DNA of 44,606 nucleotides from Thermoleophilia bacterium. GTDB taxonomy: Bacteria > Actinomycetota > Thermoleophilia > Gaiellales > JAICJC01. This document shows, piece after piece, positions 24,528 to 33,975 of this stretch. How positions within the stretch are numbered: the stretch's first letter is position 1; every line of letters starts with the position of its first letter. The DNA lies in the NCBI GenBank assembly GCA_025928435.1, contig JAICJM010000008.1:1-44606 (forward strand), given 5' to 3'. Both the position numbers and the translations under genes were made by a program. The notes beneath the pieces were generated by a model. It saw only the letters and a program-made list of their open reading frames with translations. It was not told the DNA's origin and made no database searches.

Positions 24528-27241
24528 GCGGCCCTCCGCGCGATCAGCGACCCGAGGATGCGCTCGAGCGCCGCCTCGCAGGCCGCGAGGCCGAGGGTCT
24601 CGGACACGAGCTCGCGGCCGCCGGCCGAGAGGCGCGTCCACAGCTCGTCGTCGGCCTCGAGCCGCATGACGGCCTCGGCGAAGCCCGCCGCGTCGTCGGC
24701 GATCAGCATCCCGCGCTCGGGGCGGTCGAAGCCCTCGGCCGCGATCGTCGTGCCGACCACCGGGACGCCCGCGGCCAGCGACTCGCCCACCTTGCCCTTG
24801 AGGCCGGCACCGAAGCGCAGCGGCGCGATCGAGATACGGCGAGCGGCAAGCTCGGCCTCCATCGACGGCAGGAACCCGCGCGGCTGCGCGCCGGCCTCGG
24901 ACGCGAGCCGGGCGAGGTCGTCCGGCATGTTCGCGCCGGCGACCACGACCGGGCCGGCGTGGCCGGCGGCGCGGAGGTGGGGCATGACGTCGGAGCAGAG
25001 CCACTGGACGGCGTCGACGTTGGGCGCATGGCCGTAGCTGCCGACGAACAGCGAGCCGCGGCGGCCGGCCAGCGGCGCGACGGTCTCGGCGACGCGGTGC
25101 ACGTTCCCGAGCACCTGCACGTCGGCGCCGGGGAGGAGGCCCGCGAGCAGCGACCGCTCGTCCTCGGTCACGGTCAGGACGCCGTCAGCGGCCGCGTAGA
25201 CGGCCAGCTCCTGGGCGCGGCCGTGGTCGGCCCGGGCGACGGCGATCCGGTCGCCGGCGAGCTCGGCGGCGCGACGCATGCGCACGAAGTGGACGTCGAC
25301 CGAGTCGACGGCGACCCGGGTGCGCGGGGAGACGGCGCGCAGGACGGGCACGGCCCGGGCGGCGAGGGTGTAGAACGAGACGATGGCGGCGTCGAACCCG
25401 CGCCGCAGGAGCGCGTCGAGGTCGTCGCCGCGGTCGGTCGCGGCCACCTCGATCCCGCTGCCGGTGAACCGCTCGGCGGCGGCCTCGTAGCCGGCCGACG
25501 TCTCGCACGCGAGCGTCGTGCGGTAGCCGAGGCGGCGCAGGGCGAAGGCGATCTCCGAGGCCCGCGTGTGGCCGGCGCTGCGGCTCGGCTCGGGCATGTC
25601 CGGATAGAAGAAGAGGACGGACTCGCGCGCGCCCGGCGGCCCCGGACGGCGCGGCAGGCGGGGAGGCAGCCGCACGAGCCCGTGCGCGTCCTCCGGACGG
25701 ATCGTGAGGATTGCGTTCCCGGCCGCCACTTCCGCGCTTCCGAGGGCCGTCGCGGCCATGGTGACGCGGCCCAGCGCGGCAGCCGCATGGACGCGCCGGT
25801 CGACGGGCAGCGGGAGGTCGTGCACGGCCCGCAGCGCCGCCGGGACGTCGCTCGCCGCCAGGCCGAGGCCGGCCAGCTCCCCGGCGCCCTGGTCGAGGTG
25901 GGCCCGGCGGCGCTCGGCCGTCGCCCCCAGGTCCTCGTCGTAGCTCACGATCTCGACGCCGTTGGTGAACCCGCGCGCGACCATGTAGCCCTCGTCGATC
26001 CGGTCCGGCGTCACGCGGTGGCCCACTCCAGCGGACGCGACGTAGCGGCCGCGTCCGAGCCCTCTCGCGGCGACCCGGTGGGCGACGGTGTACTCGTCCC
26101 CGTTGATGCGCGTGCCGGGCCGGAGTCCGACGTTCGCGTCGAACCCGCCGGCCGCGGCGAGCGCGGATGCCCGGATCGCCCAGTTGGCGCCGTACACCTC
26201 GGCGTGCCCGGGGAACGTGGAGTCCGCGTCACCCAGGGACAGGACGCTGAACAGCGACTCGGTGCCCGGCGGCGGCCAGCCGGGTGGGCGCTGCGGCGGC
26301 CAGAGTCCGTGGATCGGCCCGCCGGCGATGGCGGTCTCGGGATCGATGAACGCGTCGCGCAGGCTCTCGAGCCAGCCGGGGCCGGGCCGCGCGTCGTCGT
26401 CGAGGTAGGCCAGGATCTCGTTGGAGGCGGCGGCCGCGCCGGCGTTGCGGGCGCGGGAGAGGCCCGCGACCGGCTCACGCACGACCAGCACGCCCGCGGG
26501 CGTCTCGAGGGCGAGCGGCTCCGCGCCGTTGTCGACCACGATGAGCTCGCAGCCGCCGGCCGCGACCCCGTGGGCGACGCAGGCGCGGACGCAGTCGGCG
26601 ACCTCGTCGGCGCGATCGCGCGTGCACACGATGACCGATGCCCGGGGGCCCTCCGTCGCGCGCACGACCCGAGCCCCGTCCGCGACGGCGAGCCGCCCAC
26701 CGGCGGCATGGGCCACGAGCGGCTCGTAGTGCCCCTCCCTGGCGGTGAAGAGCGGCTGGCGCTCGATCCACCACCGCGTCCGCGCCGCCAGGCAGTCCGG
26801 GGCGAGGACGGCCGGGGCGGCTTCGCCGGCCGCCAGCGGCCAGAGGCTGCCGTCGTCGGCGACGCGATAGCCGTGCACGTCGCCGGCGGCCGTCTCGATC
26901 ACGGGCGCGGCGAGCGTGGCTCCCCCGGCGAGCGCCGCGATCAGCGGATCGATGAAGCCGGGCCGCGGCCGGGCGATCGTGGTGAGGGCGATGCAGACGT
27001 CGGCGCTCGCCGCACCGGCGGCGGCGGCGAGCGCCGCCCGGCGGCCGATCGGGCGGTCGCTGCGGTGGATGGTGACGTCGCCCTGCAGCCGCGCGAGCAG
27101 GCTCTGCGTCTCCGCGCCCGACGCGTCGTCGACCACGACGACCTCGACGTCGTCCGGCAGGTCGCACGCCACCAGCGACTCGATCTGCGCCCAGAACGCG
27201 ACCGGGTTGTCGCGGGCGACGATCAGGATGGCCGCCCTCAC
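24524..27241 (-). CDS. Multi-domain glycosyltransferase (degenerate GT2-GT2-GT4), 905 aa
   Basis: Start GTG 27241 overlaps the upstream stop (GTGA). Residues 1-195 look like GT2 (ILIVARDNPVAFWAQIESL, VVVVDDAS), but where the metal-binding Asp cluster should be the sequence is ALTTIARPRPGF. Residues 201-430 are a complete GT2 (ASVIVCTRDR, LDDDARPGPGW with Asp 281-283, GDEYTVAHRV). Residues 540-905 are GT4 (SRSAGHTRASEIAFALRRLG, GSYGHAPNVDAVQWL, APLRFGAGLKGKVGESLAAG). Its stop overlaps the next glycosyltransferase start. Probably two active transferases plus a non-catalytic domain. Confidence 0.9.
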   Translation of the reverse strand: MRAAILIVARDNPVAFWAQIESLVACDLPDDVEVVVVDDASGAETQSLLARLQGDVTIHRSDRPIGRRAALAAAAGAASADVCIALTTIARPRPGFIDPLIAALAGGATLAAPVIETAAGDVHGYRVADDGSLWPLAAGEAAPAVLAPDCLAARTRWWIERQPLFTAREGHYEPLVAHAAGGRLAVADGARVVRATEGPRASVIVCTRDRADEVADCVRACVAHGVAAGGCELIVVDNGAEPLALETPAGVLVVREPVAGLSRARNAGAAAASNEILAYLDDDARPGPGWLESLRDAFIDPETAIAGGPIHGLWPPQRPPGWPPPGTESLFSVLSLGDADSTFPGHAEVYGANWAIRASALAAAGGFDANVGLRPGTRINGDEYTVAHRVAARGLGRGRYVASAGVGHRVTPDRIDEGYMVARGFTNGVEIVSYDEDLGATAERRRAHLDQGAGELAGLGLAASDVPAALRAVHDLPLPVDRRVHAAAALGRVTMAATALGSAEVAAGNAILTIRPEDAHGLVRLPPRLPRRPGPPGARESVLFFYPDMPEPSRSAGHTRASEIAFALRRLGYRTTLACETSAGYEAAAERFTGSGIEVAATDRGDDLDALLRRGFDAAIVSFYTLAARAVPVLRAVSPRTRVAVDSVDVHFVRMRRAAELAGDRIAVARADHGRAQELAVYAAADGVLTVTEDERSLLAGLLPGADVQVLGNVHRVAETVAPLAGRRGSLFVGSYGHAPNVDAVQWLCSDVMPHLRAAGHAGPVVVAGANMPDDLARLASEAGAQPRGFLPSMEAELAARRISIAPLRFGAGLKGKVGESLAAGVPVVGTTIAAEGFDRPERGMLIADDAAGFAEAVMRLEADDELWTRLSAGGRELVSETLGLAACEAALERILGSLIARRAA

Positions 27242-28431
27242 GCGGTCGCCCCCATGATCGCCACGTGGTTCTGCCAGGCGTTCTCGTCGGCCGGGTCGAG
27301 CTCGACGGCCGTCGCCACCGCGGCCCGCGCCTGCTCCGAGCCCATCGCGTGGAGGGCGACGGCGAGATCGTTCCAGGCTTCTGCGTACGCGGGTGCGGCC
27401 TCGAGCGCGCGAGTGAAGAGCTCCGCCGCTCCGGCCGCATCGCCGCTCCCGAAGGCGGCCTCGCCCTCCGCGACCAGCGTCCGGGCGGCCGCGTCGTCTC
27501 CGGCGGCGGCCGAGGCTGCCGCCACCTCGGCGGCGGAGCGCGGATCGCGCAGCTCGCGGCCGAGTGTCCACAGGTACCGGCGCAGCACGCGGCTGTGCGG
27601 GAACCGGCGCACGGTCTCGATCAGGGAGTCGATCCCCGCCTCCTTCCAGCACCAGTAGTGATCCTGCGTGTAGTGCGCATCCAGGGTTCGGCCGAACTCC
27701 TCGGGAGTCGCGCGGAGATGGATCGCCTCGTCGTAGAGGCCGATGAAGTGGCGGGTCATCGCCTCGACCATGCGCGCGCCCCACGAGATGTCGGTCGAGC
27801 CGGTCACGAGCAGCCGGTCGGCGACGACGCACGGCCCATCCAGCGAGGCCTCGAAGAACCACACGAACGGGAAGAACAGGTTCCGGCTCGGTGAGGCGGT
27901 TGCCGCGCTCTGGAGGGCGTCGCGGCGTACGACCGAAGCCGAGAGGAACGTCAGCCAGTGGTACTGGGCCACCCACATGCGGCCGGGATCGGCGTGCGTC
28001 TCGAGCCGGTCGGGGCGGCGCGAATCCACCTTGACGCTCCCGTCCGGGTGGACGAACCGGTGCGGGAGGTGCAGCCAGGCGGGGCGGTGGGCCTCGAGGA
28101 GCTCGCGGATGTACCCGATGGCGCCGGGCTCGGGCGCGTCGTCGTCGCCGAAGAGCCACAGGTAGTCGCAGTCGGGCGCGTTCTCGACCAGCCAGACATG
28201 GTTGCCGAGCGCCCCCAGATTCTCGGGCTGGCGATGGGTGCGCAGGGTCGGCATGCGCGACGCGGCCTCGGCGAGCACGTCGGGCGTCGCGTCGGGCGAG
28301 CCGTTGTCGGAGACGAGGACGATGACGTCGGTGGCGTCGCCGAGCTCCGCGTGGAGCCGGTCGAGCAGCCGGCCGAGGTGCTCGGCCCGGTCGTAGGTCG
28401 GGATGCAGATCGCGAGCAGCGGGCGCGTCAT
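27238..28431 (-). CDS. GT2 glycosyltransferase with C-terminal TPR-like region (397 aa)
   Basis: GT2 fold at residues 1-270: [30 protein letters not shown], and the metal-binding [11 protein letters not shown] (Asp 96-98). The region around residues 300-395 has TPR-like helix pairs ([47 protein letters not shown]), perhaps for docking with the neighbouring transferases. It overlaps rfbG upstream and the next GT downstream, each by 4 nt, so the four minus-strand genes form one coupled unit. Acceptor and donor are unknown. Confidence 0.9.
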   Translation of the reverse strand: MTRPLLAICIPTYDRAEHLGRLLDRLHAELGDATDVIVLVSDNGSPDATPDVLAEAASRMPTLRTHRQPENLGALGNHVWLVENAPDCDYLWLFGDDDAPEPGAIGYIRELLEAHRPAWLHLPHRFVHPDGSVKVDSRRPDRLETHADPGRMWVAQYHWLTFLSASVVRRDALQSAATASPSRNLFFPFVWFFEASLDGPCVVADRLLVTGSTDISWGARMVEAMTRHFIGLYDEAIHLRATPEEFGRTLDAHYTQDHYWCWKEAGIDSLIETVRRFPHSRVLRRYLWTLGRELRDPRSAAEVAAASAAAGDDAAARTLVAEGEAAFGSGDAAGAAELFTRALEAAPAYAEAWNDLAVALHAMGSEQARAAVATAVELDPADENAWQNHVAIMGATA

Positions 28432-29432
28432 GCGGCGAGGCCGATCGCGCCGGTCAGGTGGCGGCGGTACCACGCCACGGTGCGGCGCAGCCCCTCGTCG
28501 AGGCCGTGGGCTGGCGTCCAGCCGAGCCGCTCCCGGGCCTTGGCGGCGGAGAGGTACTGGTGGGCGATCTCGTGCACCGCCTCGCCGCGGATGTCGAGCT
28601 CGAGGTCGTCGCGGCCGCAGGCCGCCAGCACGCGCCGGGTCATGTCGGCGGCGGTCAGCTGCAGCTCGTTCGAGAAGTTCCAGGCCTCGCCGGCGATGGC
28701 GGGCTCGTGGGCGCGCTCGGCCAGCTCGATGTAGGCCTCGGCGGCGTCCTCGACGTACAGGTAATCGCGGATGAGGGTGCCGTCGCTGCGCAGCACCGGC
28801 CGCCGGTCCTGGAGCGCCGAGCGGATCGTGCCGGGCACGAGCCGGCTCCAGTTCAGGTCGCCGCCGCCGTAGAGGTTGCCGCAGCGGGTGACGACGATCG
28901 GCAGCTCGTAGGTGTAGGCGTAGCTCTGCGCGATCAGGTCGGTGCAGCTCTTCGAGACGTCGTAGGGGTGCCGTCCGGCGAGCGGGTGGTTCTCCTGGTA
29001 GGGCAGCTCGGGCTGCGTGCCGTAGGCCTTGTCGGACGAGGCGACCACGATCCGCGTCGGGCGGCCGCTGCGGCGGCAGGCGTCCAGCACCTCCCACGTG
29101 CCCTCGACGTTCGAGCGCATCGTGTTCGCGGGATCGCGCAGCGCGTGCTCGACGATCGTCTGGGCTCCCAGATGGAACACCGCGTCGATCTCGTACTCGG
29201 CCAGGACGCGCTCGACCAGGCGCCCGTCGCGCAGGTCGCCGAAGACGGTCGTGCACCGGCTCCCGGCGGCGCCGGTGTGGAAGAGGCTCCGGGGAACGAG
29301 GTCGCGCGCGAGCGCGACGACGTCCGCGCCGCGGGCCACGAGCGCCTCGCACAGCCACGAGCCGAGCAGGCCGGTGGCGCCCGTGACGAGGACGGGGCGG
29401 TCTGACCAGAACGTGTTCGGGGGGACGGGCAT
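28428..29432 (-). CDS. rfbG: CDP-glucose 4,6-dehydratase-like SDR
   Basis: Extended SDR, 334 aa from ATG 29432; an in-frame GTG 29501 and ATG 29453 are other starts, none with a clear ribosome site. NAD loop GATGLLG at 18-24; [10 protein letters not shown] at 129-138, the form typical of CDP-glucose 4,6-dehydratases; catalytic Tyr 157 and Lys 161 (HPYDVSK); [14 protein letters not shown] later. It would turn CDP-glucose, made by the divergent rfbF, into CDP-4-keto-6-deoxyglucose. A GDP- or dTDP-sugar dehydratase is less likely given the neighbours. Confidence 0.85.
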   Translation of the reverse strand: MPVPPNTFWSDRPVLVTGATGLLGSWLCEALVARGADVVALARDLVPRSLFHTGAAGSRCTTVFGDLRDGRLVERVLAEYEIDAVFHLGAQTIVEHALRDPANTMRSNVEGTWEVLDACRRSGRPTRIVVASSDKAYGTQPELPYQENHPLAGRHPYDVSKSCTDLIAQSYAYTYELPIVVTRCGNLYGGGDLNWSRLVPGTIRSALQDRRPVLRSDGTLIRDYLYVEDAAEAYIELAERAHEPAIAGEAWNFSNELQLTAADMTRRVLAACGRDDLELDIRGEAVHEIAHQYLSAAKARERLGWTPAHGLDEGLRRTVAWYRRHLTGAIGLAA

Positions 29433-29554
29433 GCGGCGGGGGGAGGCCTGCATGCGTGCCCCATCGGCGGCACGGAGCGGGAACTTGAGCGGCGGCCGCA
29501 CCCCTCGCCGGAACGGCTAAAGGTTCCCCGTCGCGGCGTCGATTGAGGCCGCAG
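29433..29554. promoter_or_regulatory. Divergent promoter region of the glycan locus
   Basis: 122 bp between rfbG (minus) and rfbF (plus). Both transcripts must start here or within the first codons, which would co-regulate both halves of the locus. GAGG at 29545-29548 is the rfbF ribosome site, 6 nt before ATG 29555. I found no convincing -35/-10 pair. Confidence 0.4.
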
Positions 29555-30445
29555 ATGCCCCCCGTCTCCGACCCCCCCAAGGTCGTCATCCTGTGCGGTG
29601 GCCAGGGCACCCGCATGCGTGAGGAGACCGAGTACCGCCCGAAGCCGATGGTCGAGGTCGGCGGCCGCCCGCTGCTCTGGCACATCATGAAGATCTACGC
29701 CGCCGCCGGGCTGACCGACTTCGTCTGCTGCCTGGGCTACCGCGGCTCGATGATCAAGCAGTACTTCCTCGAGTACCGCAGCCTGGCGGCGGACGTGAGC
29801 GTCAACCTGCGCAGCGGCGACGTCCGCTACCACTCGTCCGAGAGCGAGGACTGGAACGTCACGCTGGTCGACACCGGTGAGGACGCGATGACCGGCGCGC
29901 GGGTGAAGCGCGTCGCCCACCACCTCACCGGGGATCTGTTCCTGTGCACCTACGGCGACGGCCTGGCCGACGTCGACATCGCCGCCGTCATCGACTTTCA
30001 CCGGTCGCATGGACGGCTCGCCACGCTGACCGGGGTTCACCCGCCGTCGCGGTTCGGCGAGCTCGTCCACGACCGGGCCCGCGTGGACCGCTTCGCCGAG
30101 AAGCCGGCCGGATCGACGCTCGTCTCCGGCGGGTTCTTCGTGTTCGACCGGCGCGTGCTCGAGCGGCTCGACTTCGACCCCGCCTGCGTGCTCGAGCGGG
30201 CCCCGCTGGAGGGCCTGGCGCGCGACGGCGAGCTGATGGTCTACCAGCACGACGGCTTCTGGCAGTGCGCGGACACCGTCCGCGACGTCGAGCTCCTGCG
30301 CGCGCTGTGGGACCGCGGCCGGGCGCCGTGGCGGGTGTGGGACGACCGCCGCGGAGCCGTCGCGCCGTCCCCGCTTCGGCGCCGGGCCGATCGCGAGCCC
30401 AACTGGCATTCGCCGCGTGCGTCAATTGACGAGGCGGCCGCGTGA
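29555..30445 (+). CDS. rfbF: Glucose-1-phosphate cytidylyltransferase
   Basis: Nucleotidyltransferase making CDP-glucose from CTP and glucose-1-phosphate. The protein is 296 aa from ATG 29555; TTG 29543 is an alternative. N-terminal signature VVILCGGQGTRMREET at 10-25, then YRPKPMVEVGG, as in RfbF rather than RmlA. LCTYGDGLADVD holds the metal Asp, and VSGGFFVFDRRV and WQCADTVRDVELL are RfbF-like. Its stop overlaps the transketolase gene by 4 nt. Confidence 0.93.
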   Translation: MPPVSDPPKVVILCGGQGTRMREETEYRPKPMVEVGGRPLLWHIMKIYAAAGLTDFVCCLGYRGSMIKQYFLEYRSLAADVSVNLRSGDVRYHSSESEDWNVTLVDTGEDAMTGARVKRVAHHLTGDLFLCTYGDGLADVDIAAVIDFHRSHGRLATLTGVHPPSRFGELVHDRARVDRFAEKPAGSTLVSGGFFVFDRRVLERLDFDPACVLERAPLEGLARDGELMVYQHDGFWQCADTVRDVELLRALWDRGRAPWRVWDDRRGAVAPSPLRRRADREPNWHSPRASIDEAAA

Positions 30446-31242
30446 GCACGGGCGCCGATCTCCGGCGCGAGGCCGACGCGGCCCGCCGGATCGTCCTCGA
30501 GGCGGCCCTCGCGGCCGGCACCTGCCACATCGGCAGCTCCCTCTCGATCGTCGACATCCTCACCGTCCTCTACGGCCGCACGCTGCGCGCCGGGGCGGGC
30601 GACCGCTTCCTGCTCAGCAAGGGCCATGCCGCGTCCGCCCTCTACGCCGTGCTTGCCCGTGCCGGCGTCCTGGACGAGGCCGACGTCATCGCCGGCTACT
30701 GCCGCGACGGCGGCGCGTACGCGGGCCATCCCGAGCGGCACGTCGCCGGCGTCGAGCTCACCGCCGGCTCGCTCGGGCACGGCGTCGCGGTCGCGCTCGG
30801 CCGCGCCCTCGCCGACCGCGCCGACGGCCGCGACACCCGCACCTTCTGCCTGGTCGGCGACGGCGAGCTCGACGAGGGCTCGGTCTGGGAGGCCGTTGCG
30901 CTCGCAGGCCACCTGGCGCCGCCAGGCCTGCGCCTGATCGTCGACGCGAACGGCTTCCAGGGCCTCGGCCGCGTCGGCGAGGTGCTCTCGCTCGAGCCGC
31001 TGGGCGAGAAGTTCCGCGCGTTCGGGTGGATCGTCTCCGAGGTCGACGGCCATCACCACGCCGCCCTGTCGTGCGCGCTCGGCGCCCCGGCGCCACGCCC
31101 AGTCGCGATCGTCGCCCGCACCGTCAAGGGCTACGGCGTGCCCGCGCTCGAGGGCGAGTTCATGTCGCACTACCGATCCTTCCGCCCGCACGAGCGCGAC
31201 ATCCTGTTCGCCGGCCTCGACGTGATCGAAGCGGCCGCGTGA
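30442..31242 (+). CDS. Split transketolase-like enzyme, N-terminal (TPP-binding) subunit
   Basis: 266 aa from GTG 30442. Thiamine-diphosphate motif GDGELDEG at 139-146 with Asn 170; CHIGSSLSIVDILTVLYG, LLSKGHAASALYAVL and HGVAVALG are transketolase-like. Together with the next gene it makes one full enzyme. Housekeeping transketolases are usually a single polypeptide, so a split pair inside a sugar-nucleotide operon points to a dedicated two-carbon ketol transfer (inference). Overlaps both neighbours by 4 nt. Confidence 0.92.
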   Translation: MSTGADLRREADAARRIVLEAALAAGTCHIGSSLSIVDILTVLYGRTLRAGAGDRFLLSKGHAASALYAVLARAGVLDEADVIAGYCRDGGAYAGHPERHVAGVELTAGSLGHGVAVALGRALADRADGRDTRTFCLVGDGELDEGSVWEAVALAGHLAPPGLRLIVDANGFQGLGRVGEVLSLEPLGEKFRAFGWIVSEVDGHHHAALSCALGAPAPRPVAIVARTVKGYGVPALEGEFMSHYRSFRPHERDILFAGLDVIEAAA

Positions 31243-32180
31243 GGGACGCGTTCTTCCGCGCGCTGGCAGGGCTCGGAGCCGCCGACGAGCACGTCTGGGC
31301 GCTCACGGGCGACCTCGGTGTCGGCCTGTTCGAGCCCTTCGAGGCCGTCGCGCCCGGCCGCTACCTGAACGTCGGCATCGCCGAGCAGACGCTGGTCGGC
31401 GTCGCCGCGGGGCTGGCGTACGCCGGGAAGGTGCCGTTCGCCTACTCCATCGCGCCGTTCGTGACCTCACGGGCGCACGACCAGGTGCGCGTCGACGTCG
31501 CCTGCGCGGGCGCGAACGTGAAGCTCGTCGGCGTAGGCAGCGGCGTCTCCTACGGCACGCTCGGCCCGACGCACCACGCGATCGACGACCTCGCCCTGAC
31601 GCGCGTGCTGCCCGGCATGACCGTCCTCGCCCCCGGTGATCCTGCCGAGGCGGAGCGGGCCGCCCACGCCGCGGCCGCCCACGAGGGGCCCGTCTACCTG
31701 CGCCTCGGCAAGAACGGCGAGCCGGCGCTGCTGCCCGAGGCGGCCGAGTTCCGGATCGGCCGGGCGGTCGTGCTCCGTGACGGCGGCGACGTGACCATCG
31801 CCTGCACCGGCACCGCCCTGCGCGAGGCGACCTCCGCCGCCGACCTGCTGGCGGAGGAGGGGATCGCCGCGACGGTGCTCCACTTCGGCACCGTCAAGCC
31901 GTTCGATGCTGACGCCCTGATCGCCGCCGCCGCCCGCACCGGCGCCGTCGTGACGGTCGAGGAGCACTCGATCGTCGGCGGGTTCGGGTCGGCAGCCGCG
32001 GAGGCCGTGGCCGAGGCCGGCGTGGGCGCCGTGCTGCGCCGCATCGGCCTGCCCGATACGTTCGCCCACGCCGTGGGCTCCCGCGCCTACCTGGTCGACC
32101 GCTACGGCCTGTCCGGCCCCGCCGTCGCGGACGCTGCCCGCGGCCTGCTCGAGAGGAGCCCGGCGTGTCCGACGACGTGA
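31239..32180 (+). CDS. Split transketolase-like enzyme, C-terminal subunit
   Basis: 313 aa from GTG 31239. Pyrimidine-binding domain with catalytic Glu 49 in RYLNVGIAEQTLVGVAAGLA; PFAYSIAPFVTSRAHDQVRVD; then a C-terminal transketolase domain from about residue 190 (DGGDVTIACTGTALREA, VVTVEEHSIVGGFGSA). It overlaps the next gene by 16 nt. Compare the E1-beta/DXS-like families; the partner gene makes transketolase the best fit. Confidence 0.9.
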   Translation: MRDAFFRALAGLGAADEHVWALTGDLGVGLFEPFEAVAPGRYLNVGIAEQTLVGVAAGLAYAGKVPFAYSIAPFVTSRAHDQVRVDVACAGANVKLVGVGSGVSYGTLGPTHHAIDDLALTRVLPGMTVLAPGDPAEAERAAHAAAAHEGPVYLRLGKNGEPALLPEAAEFRIGRAVVLRDGGDVTIACTGTALREATSAADLLAEEGIAATVLHFGTVKPFDADALIAAAARTGAVVTVEEHSIVGGFGSAAAEAVAEAGVGAVLRRIGLPDTFAHAVGSRAYLVDRYGLSGPAVADAARGLLERSPACPTT

Positions 32181-33970
32181 CCCGCAGGCTCGAGACGTAC
32201 CGCGCCGCCGTCCGGGACGAGTTCGCGTTCATGAAGGCCGCCGCGAACATCGAGGAGCTGACGGCGCGCGGGATCCCGCTCGCCGGCGGGGCCGGGATGC
32301 TGGTGCCCGTGTCCGAGCTGCACGCGGCGGATACCCGCTTGATCGAGCTGCTCGCATCCTGGCGTGCGCAGAGCGCGTTTGCGTTCCCGACCAGGTTCCC
32401 GGTCACGCACGACGGGACGGCGAGGTGGCTCCGGCAGGGCCTCCTGGACGTTCCCGACCGGATCCTCTTCCTCGTCCACGACCGCTTTGGCCATCCCGTC
32501 GGCCATCTCGGCTTCGCGTCGGCCGACAGCCCCGACCGCTCCCTGGAGGTCGACAACGTCGTCCGCGGCGAGGGGGGCGTGCAGCCCGGCCTGATGGGCG
32601 CCGCTCTCGAGGGGCTGCTGGCCTGGGGCGAGGAGTGCTTCCGGCCGGCTCGCATCCACCTGCGCGTGTTTGCCGACAACGAGCGCGCCGTCGCGTTCTA
32701 CCGCCGGCATGGCTTCCGCGACGGGACCCGCCAGCCGCTGCGGCGTGAGGTCGAGGGCGAGGTCGTCCGCTACACGCCCTCGGGCGGCGAGCGGGCCGAC
32801 GCCTGGTTCCTGGGCATGGAGTGGACGCCCGAGCGTGCTGACGGCGACCAGCCGATCCTGACCGCGGGCCCGTCGATCTCGCCGCGCGAGGTCGCCTACA
32901 CGACCGACGCCGCCCGGCACGGCTGGAACACGCGCTGGAGCGGCTACATCAGCCGGTTCGAACGCGAGTTCGCCGAATACGTCGGGGCCGAGCACGCCAT
33001 CGCCACGTCGAGCTGCACCGGGGCGCTGCACATGGCCATGCTCGCGATCGGCCTCGGGCCCGGGGACGAGGCGATCGTGCCCGAGCAGACCTGGGTGGCG
33101 ACGGCGAAGGCCGTCTCCTACGTCGGTGCGACGCCCGTCTTCGCCGACGTCGAGCCCGGCAGCTGGTGCCTGGACCCCGCGTCGGTCGAGGCGGCCATCA
33201 CCGAGCGCACCAAGGCGATCGTCCCGGTCCACCTCTACGGTCACCCGGCCGACATGGACGCGCTGCAGGCGGTGGCCGACCGCCACGGGCTGCCGTTGAT
33301 CGAGGACGCCGCCCCCGCGATCGGTGCGGAGATCCGCGGCCGCCGCGTCGGCGCTCTCGGCACGGCCGGCGCGTTCAGCTTCCAGGGCGCGAAGCTCCTC
33401 GTCACCGGCGAGGGCGGCATGTTCGTGACCAACGATCCGGACGTGTATGCCCGTGCCTACAAGGCCTGGGACCTCGGCGTCGACCGCTCGCGCGGGTTCT
33501 GGATCGACGCCCACGGCCTCAAGTACAAGCTCCCGAACGTCGCCGCCGCCATCGGGCTCGGCCAGCTCGAGCGGGTTGACCACCTGATCGAGGCCAAGCG
33601 CGAGATCTTCGGCTGGTACGCGGAAGAGCTGGCCGGGGTGCCCGGCATCGCGCTCAACCACGAGACAGCGTGGGCGCGCAGCATCTACTGGATGACGAGC
33701 ATCCTCGTCGACCCGGTCTGCGGCATCGACCGCGACGGGATGCGGGCCGCGCTCGCTGCGGAGGGCATCGACACCCGGCCGACGTTCCCGCTGATCAGCA
33801 CGTATCCGATCTGGGACGAGCGCCGCGCCGTGCCCGCGCCGGTGGCGGCGACGATCGCCGAGCGCGGGATCAACCTGCCGAGCGGCGTGCGTCTGCGCCG
33901 CGACCAGGTCGCGCGGATCGGCGAGGCCGTCCGCCGGGCCGCCTCCGCCGGCATGCGCCGCGCGGCCTAG
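32165..33970 (+). CDS. GNAT acetyltransferase fused to DegT/DnrJ-type sugar aminotransferase
   Basis: 601 aa from GTG 32165. Residues 70-190 are a GNAT fold (FLVHDRFGHPVGHLGF, VFADNERAVAFYRRHGF). Residues 235-595 are a PLP aminotransferase of the perosamine-synthase type (SCTGALHMAMLAIGLGPGD, HLYGHPADMDAL, EDAAPAIGA) with PLP Lys 410 in FSFQGAKLLVTGEGG. One chain could aminate a 4-keto sugar and then acylate the amine. The transketolase overlap and same-strand rfbF place it in the CDP-sugar operon. The sugar and the acyl donor are unknown. Confidence 0.92.
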   Translation: MSDDVTRRLETYRAAVRDEFAFMKAAANIEELTARGIPLAGGAGMLVPVSELHAADTRLIELLASWRAQSAFAFPTRFPVTHDGTARWLRQGLLDVPDRILFLVHDRFGHPVGHLGFASADSPDRSLEVDNVVRGEGGVQPGLMGAALEGLLAWGEECFRPARIHLRVFADNERAVAFYRRHGFRDGTRQPLRREVEGEVVRYTPSGGERADAWFLGMEWTPERADGDQPILTAGPSISPREVAYTTDAARHGWNTRWSGYISRFEREFAEYVGAEHAIATSSCTGALHMAMLAIGLGPGDEAIVPEQTWVATAKAVSYVGATPVFADVEPGSWCLDPASVEAAITERTKAIVPVHLYGHPADMDALQAVADRHGLPLIEDAAPAIGAEIRGRRVGALGTAGAFSFQGAKLLVTGEGGMFVTNDPDVYARAYKAWDLGVDRSRGFWIDAHGLKYKLPNVAAAIGLGQLERVDHLIEAKREIFGWYAEELAGVPGIALNHETAWARSIYWMTSILVDPVCGIDRDGMRAALAAEGIDTRPTFPLISTYPIWDERRAVPAPVAATIAERGINLPSGVRLRRDQVARIGEAVRRAASAGMRRAA

Positions 33971-33975
33971 CGGAT

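Noticed and set aside
24528..25004. N-terminal extension of the 1205-aa glycosyltransferase to 1364 aa
   Set aside because: The extra frame lies wholly inside the upstream glycosyltransferase, is Arg/Pro-rich, and the 4-nt GTGA overlap with a clean GT2 start supports GTG 24527.
24959..27658. Long plus-strand open frame (about 900 codons) opposite the glycosyltransferases
   Set aside because: It is an antisense frame of high-GC coding DNA with low-complexity Gly/Arg/Asp text and no domain motifs. Similar shadows occur opposite most genes here.
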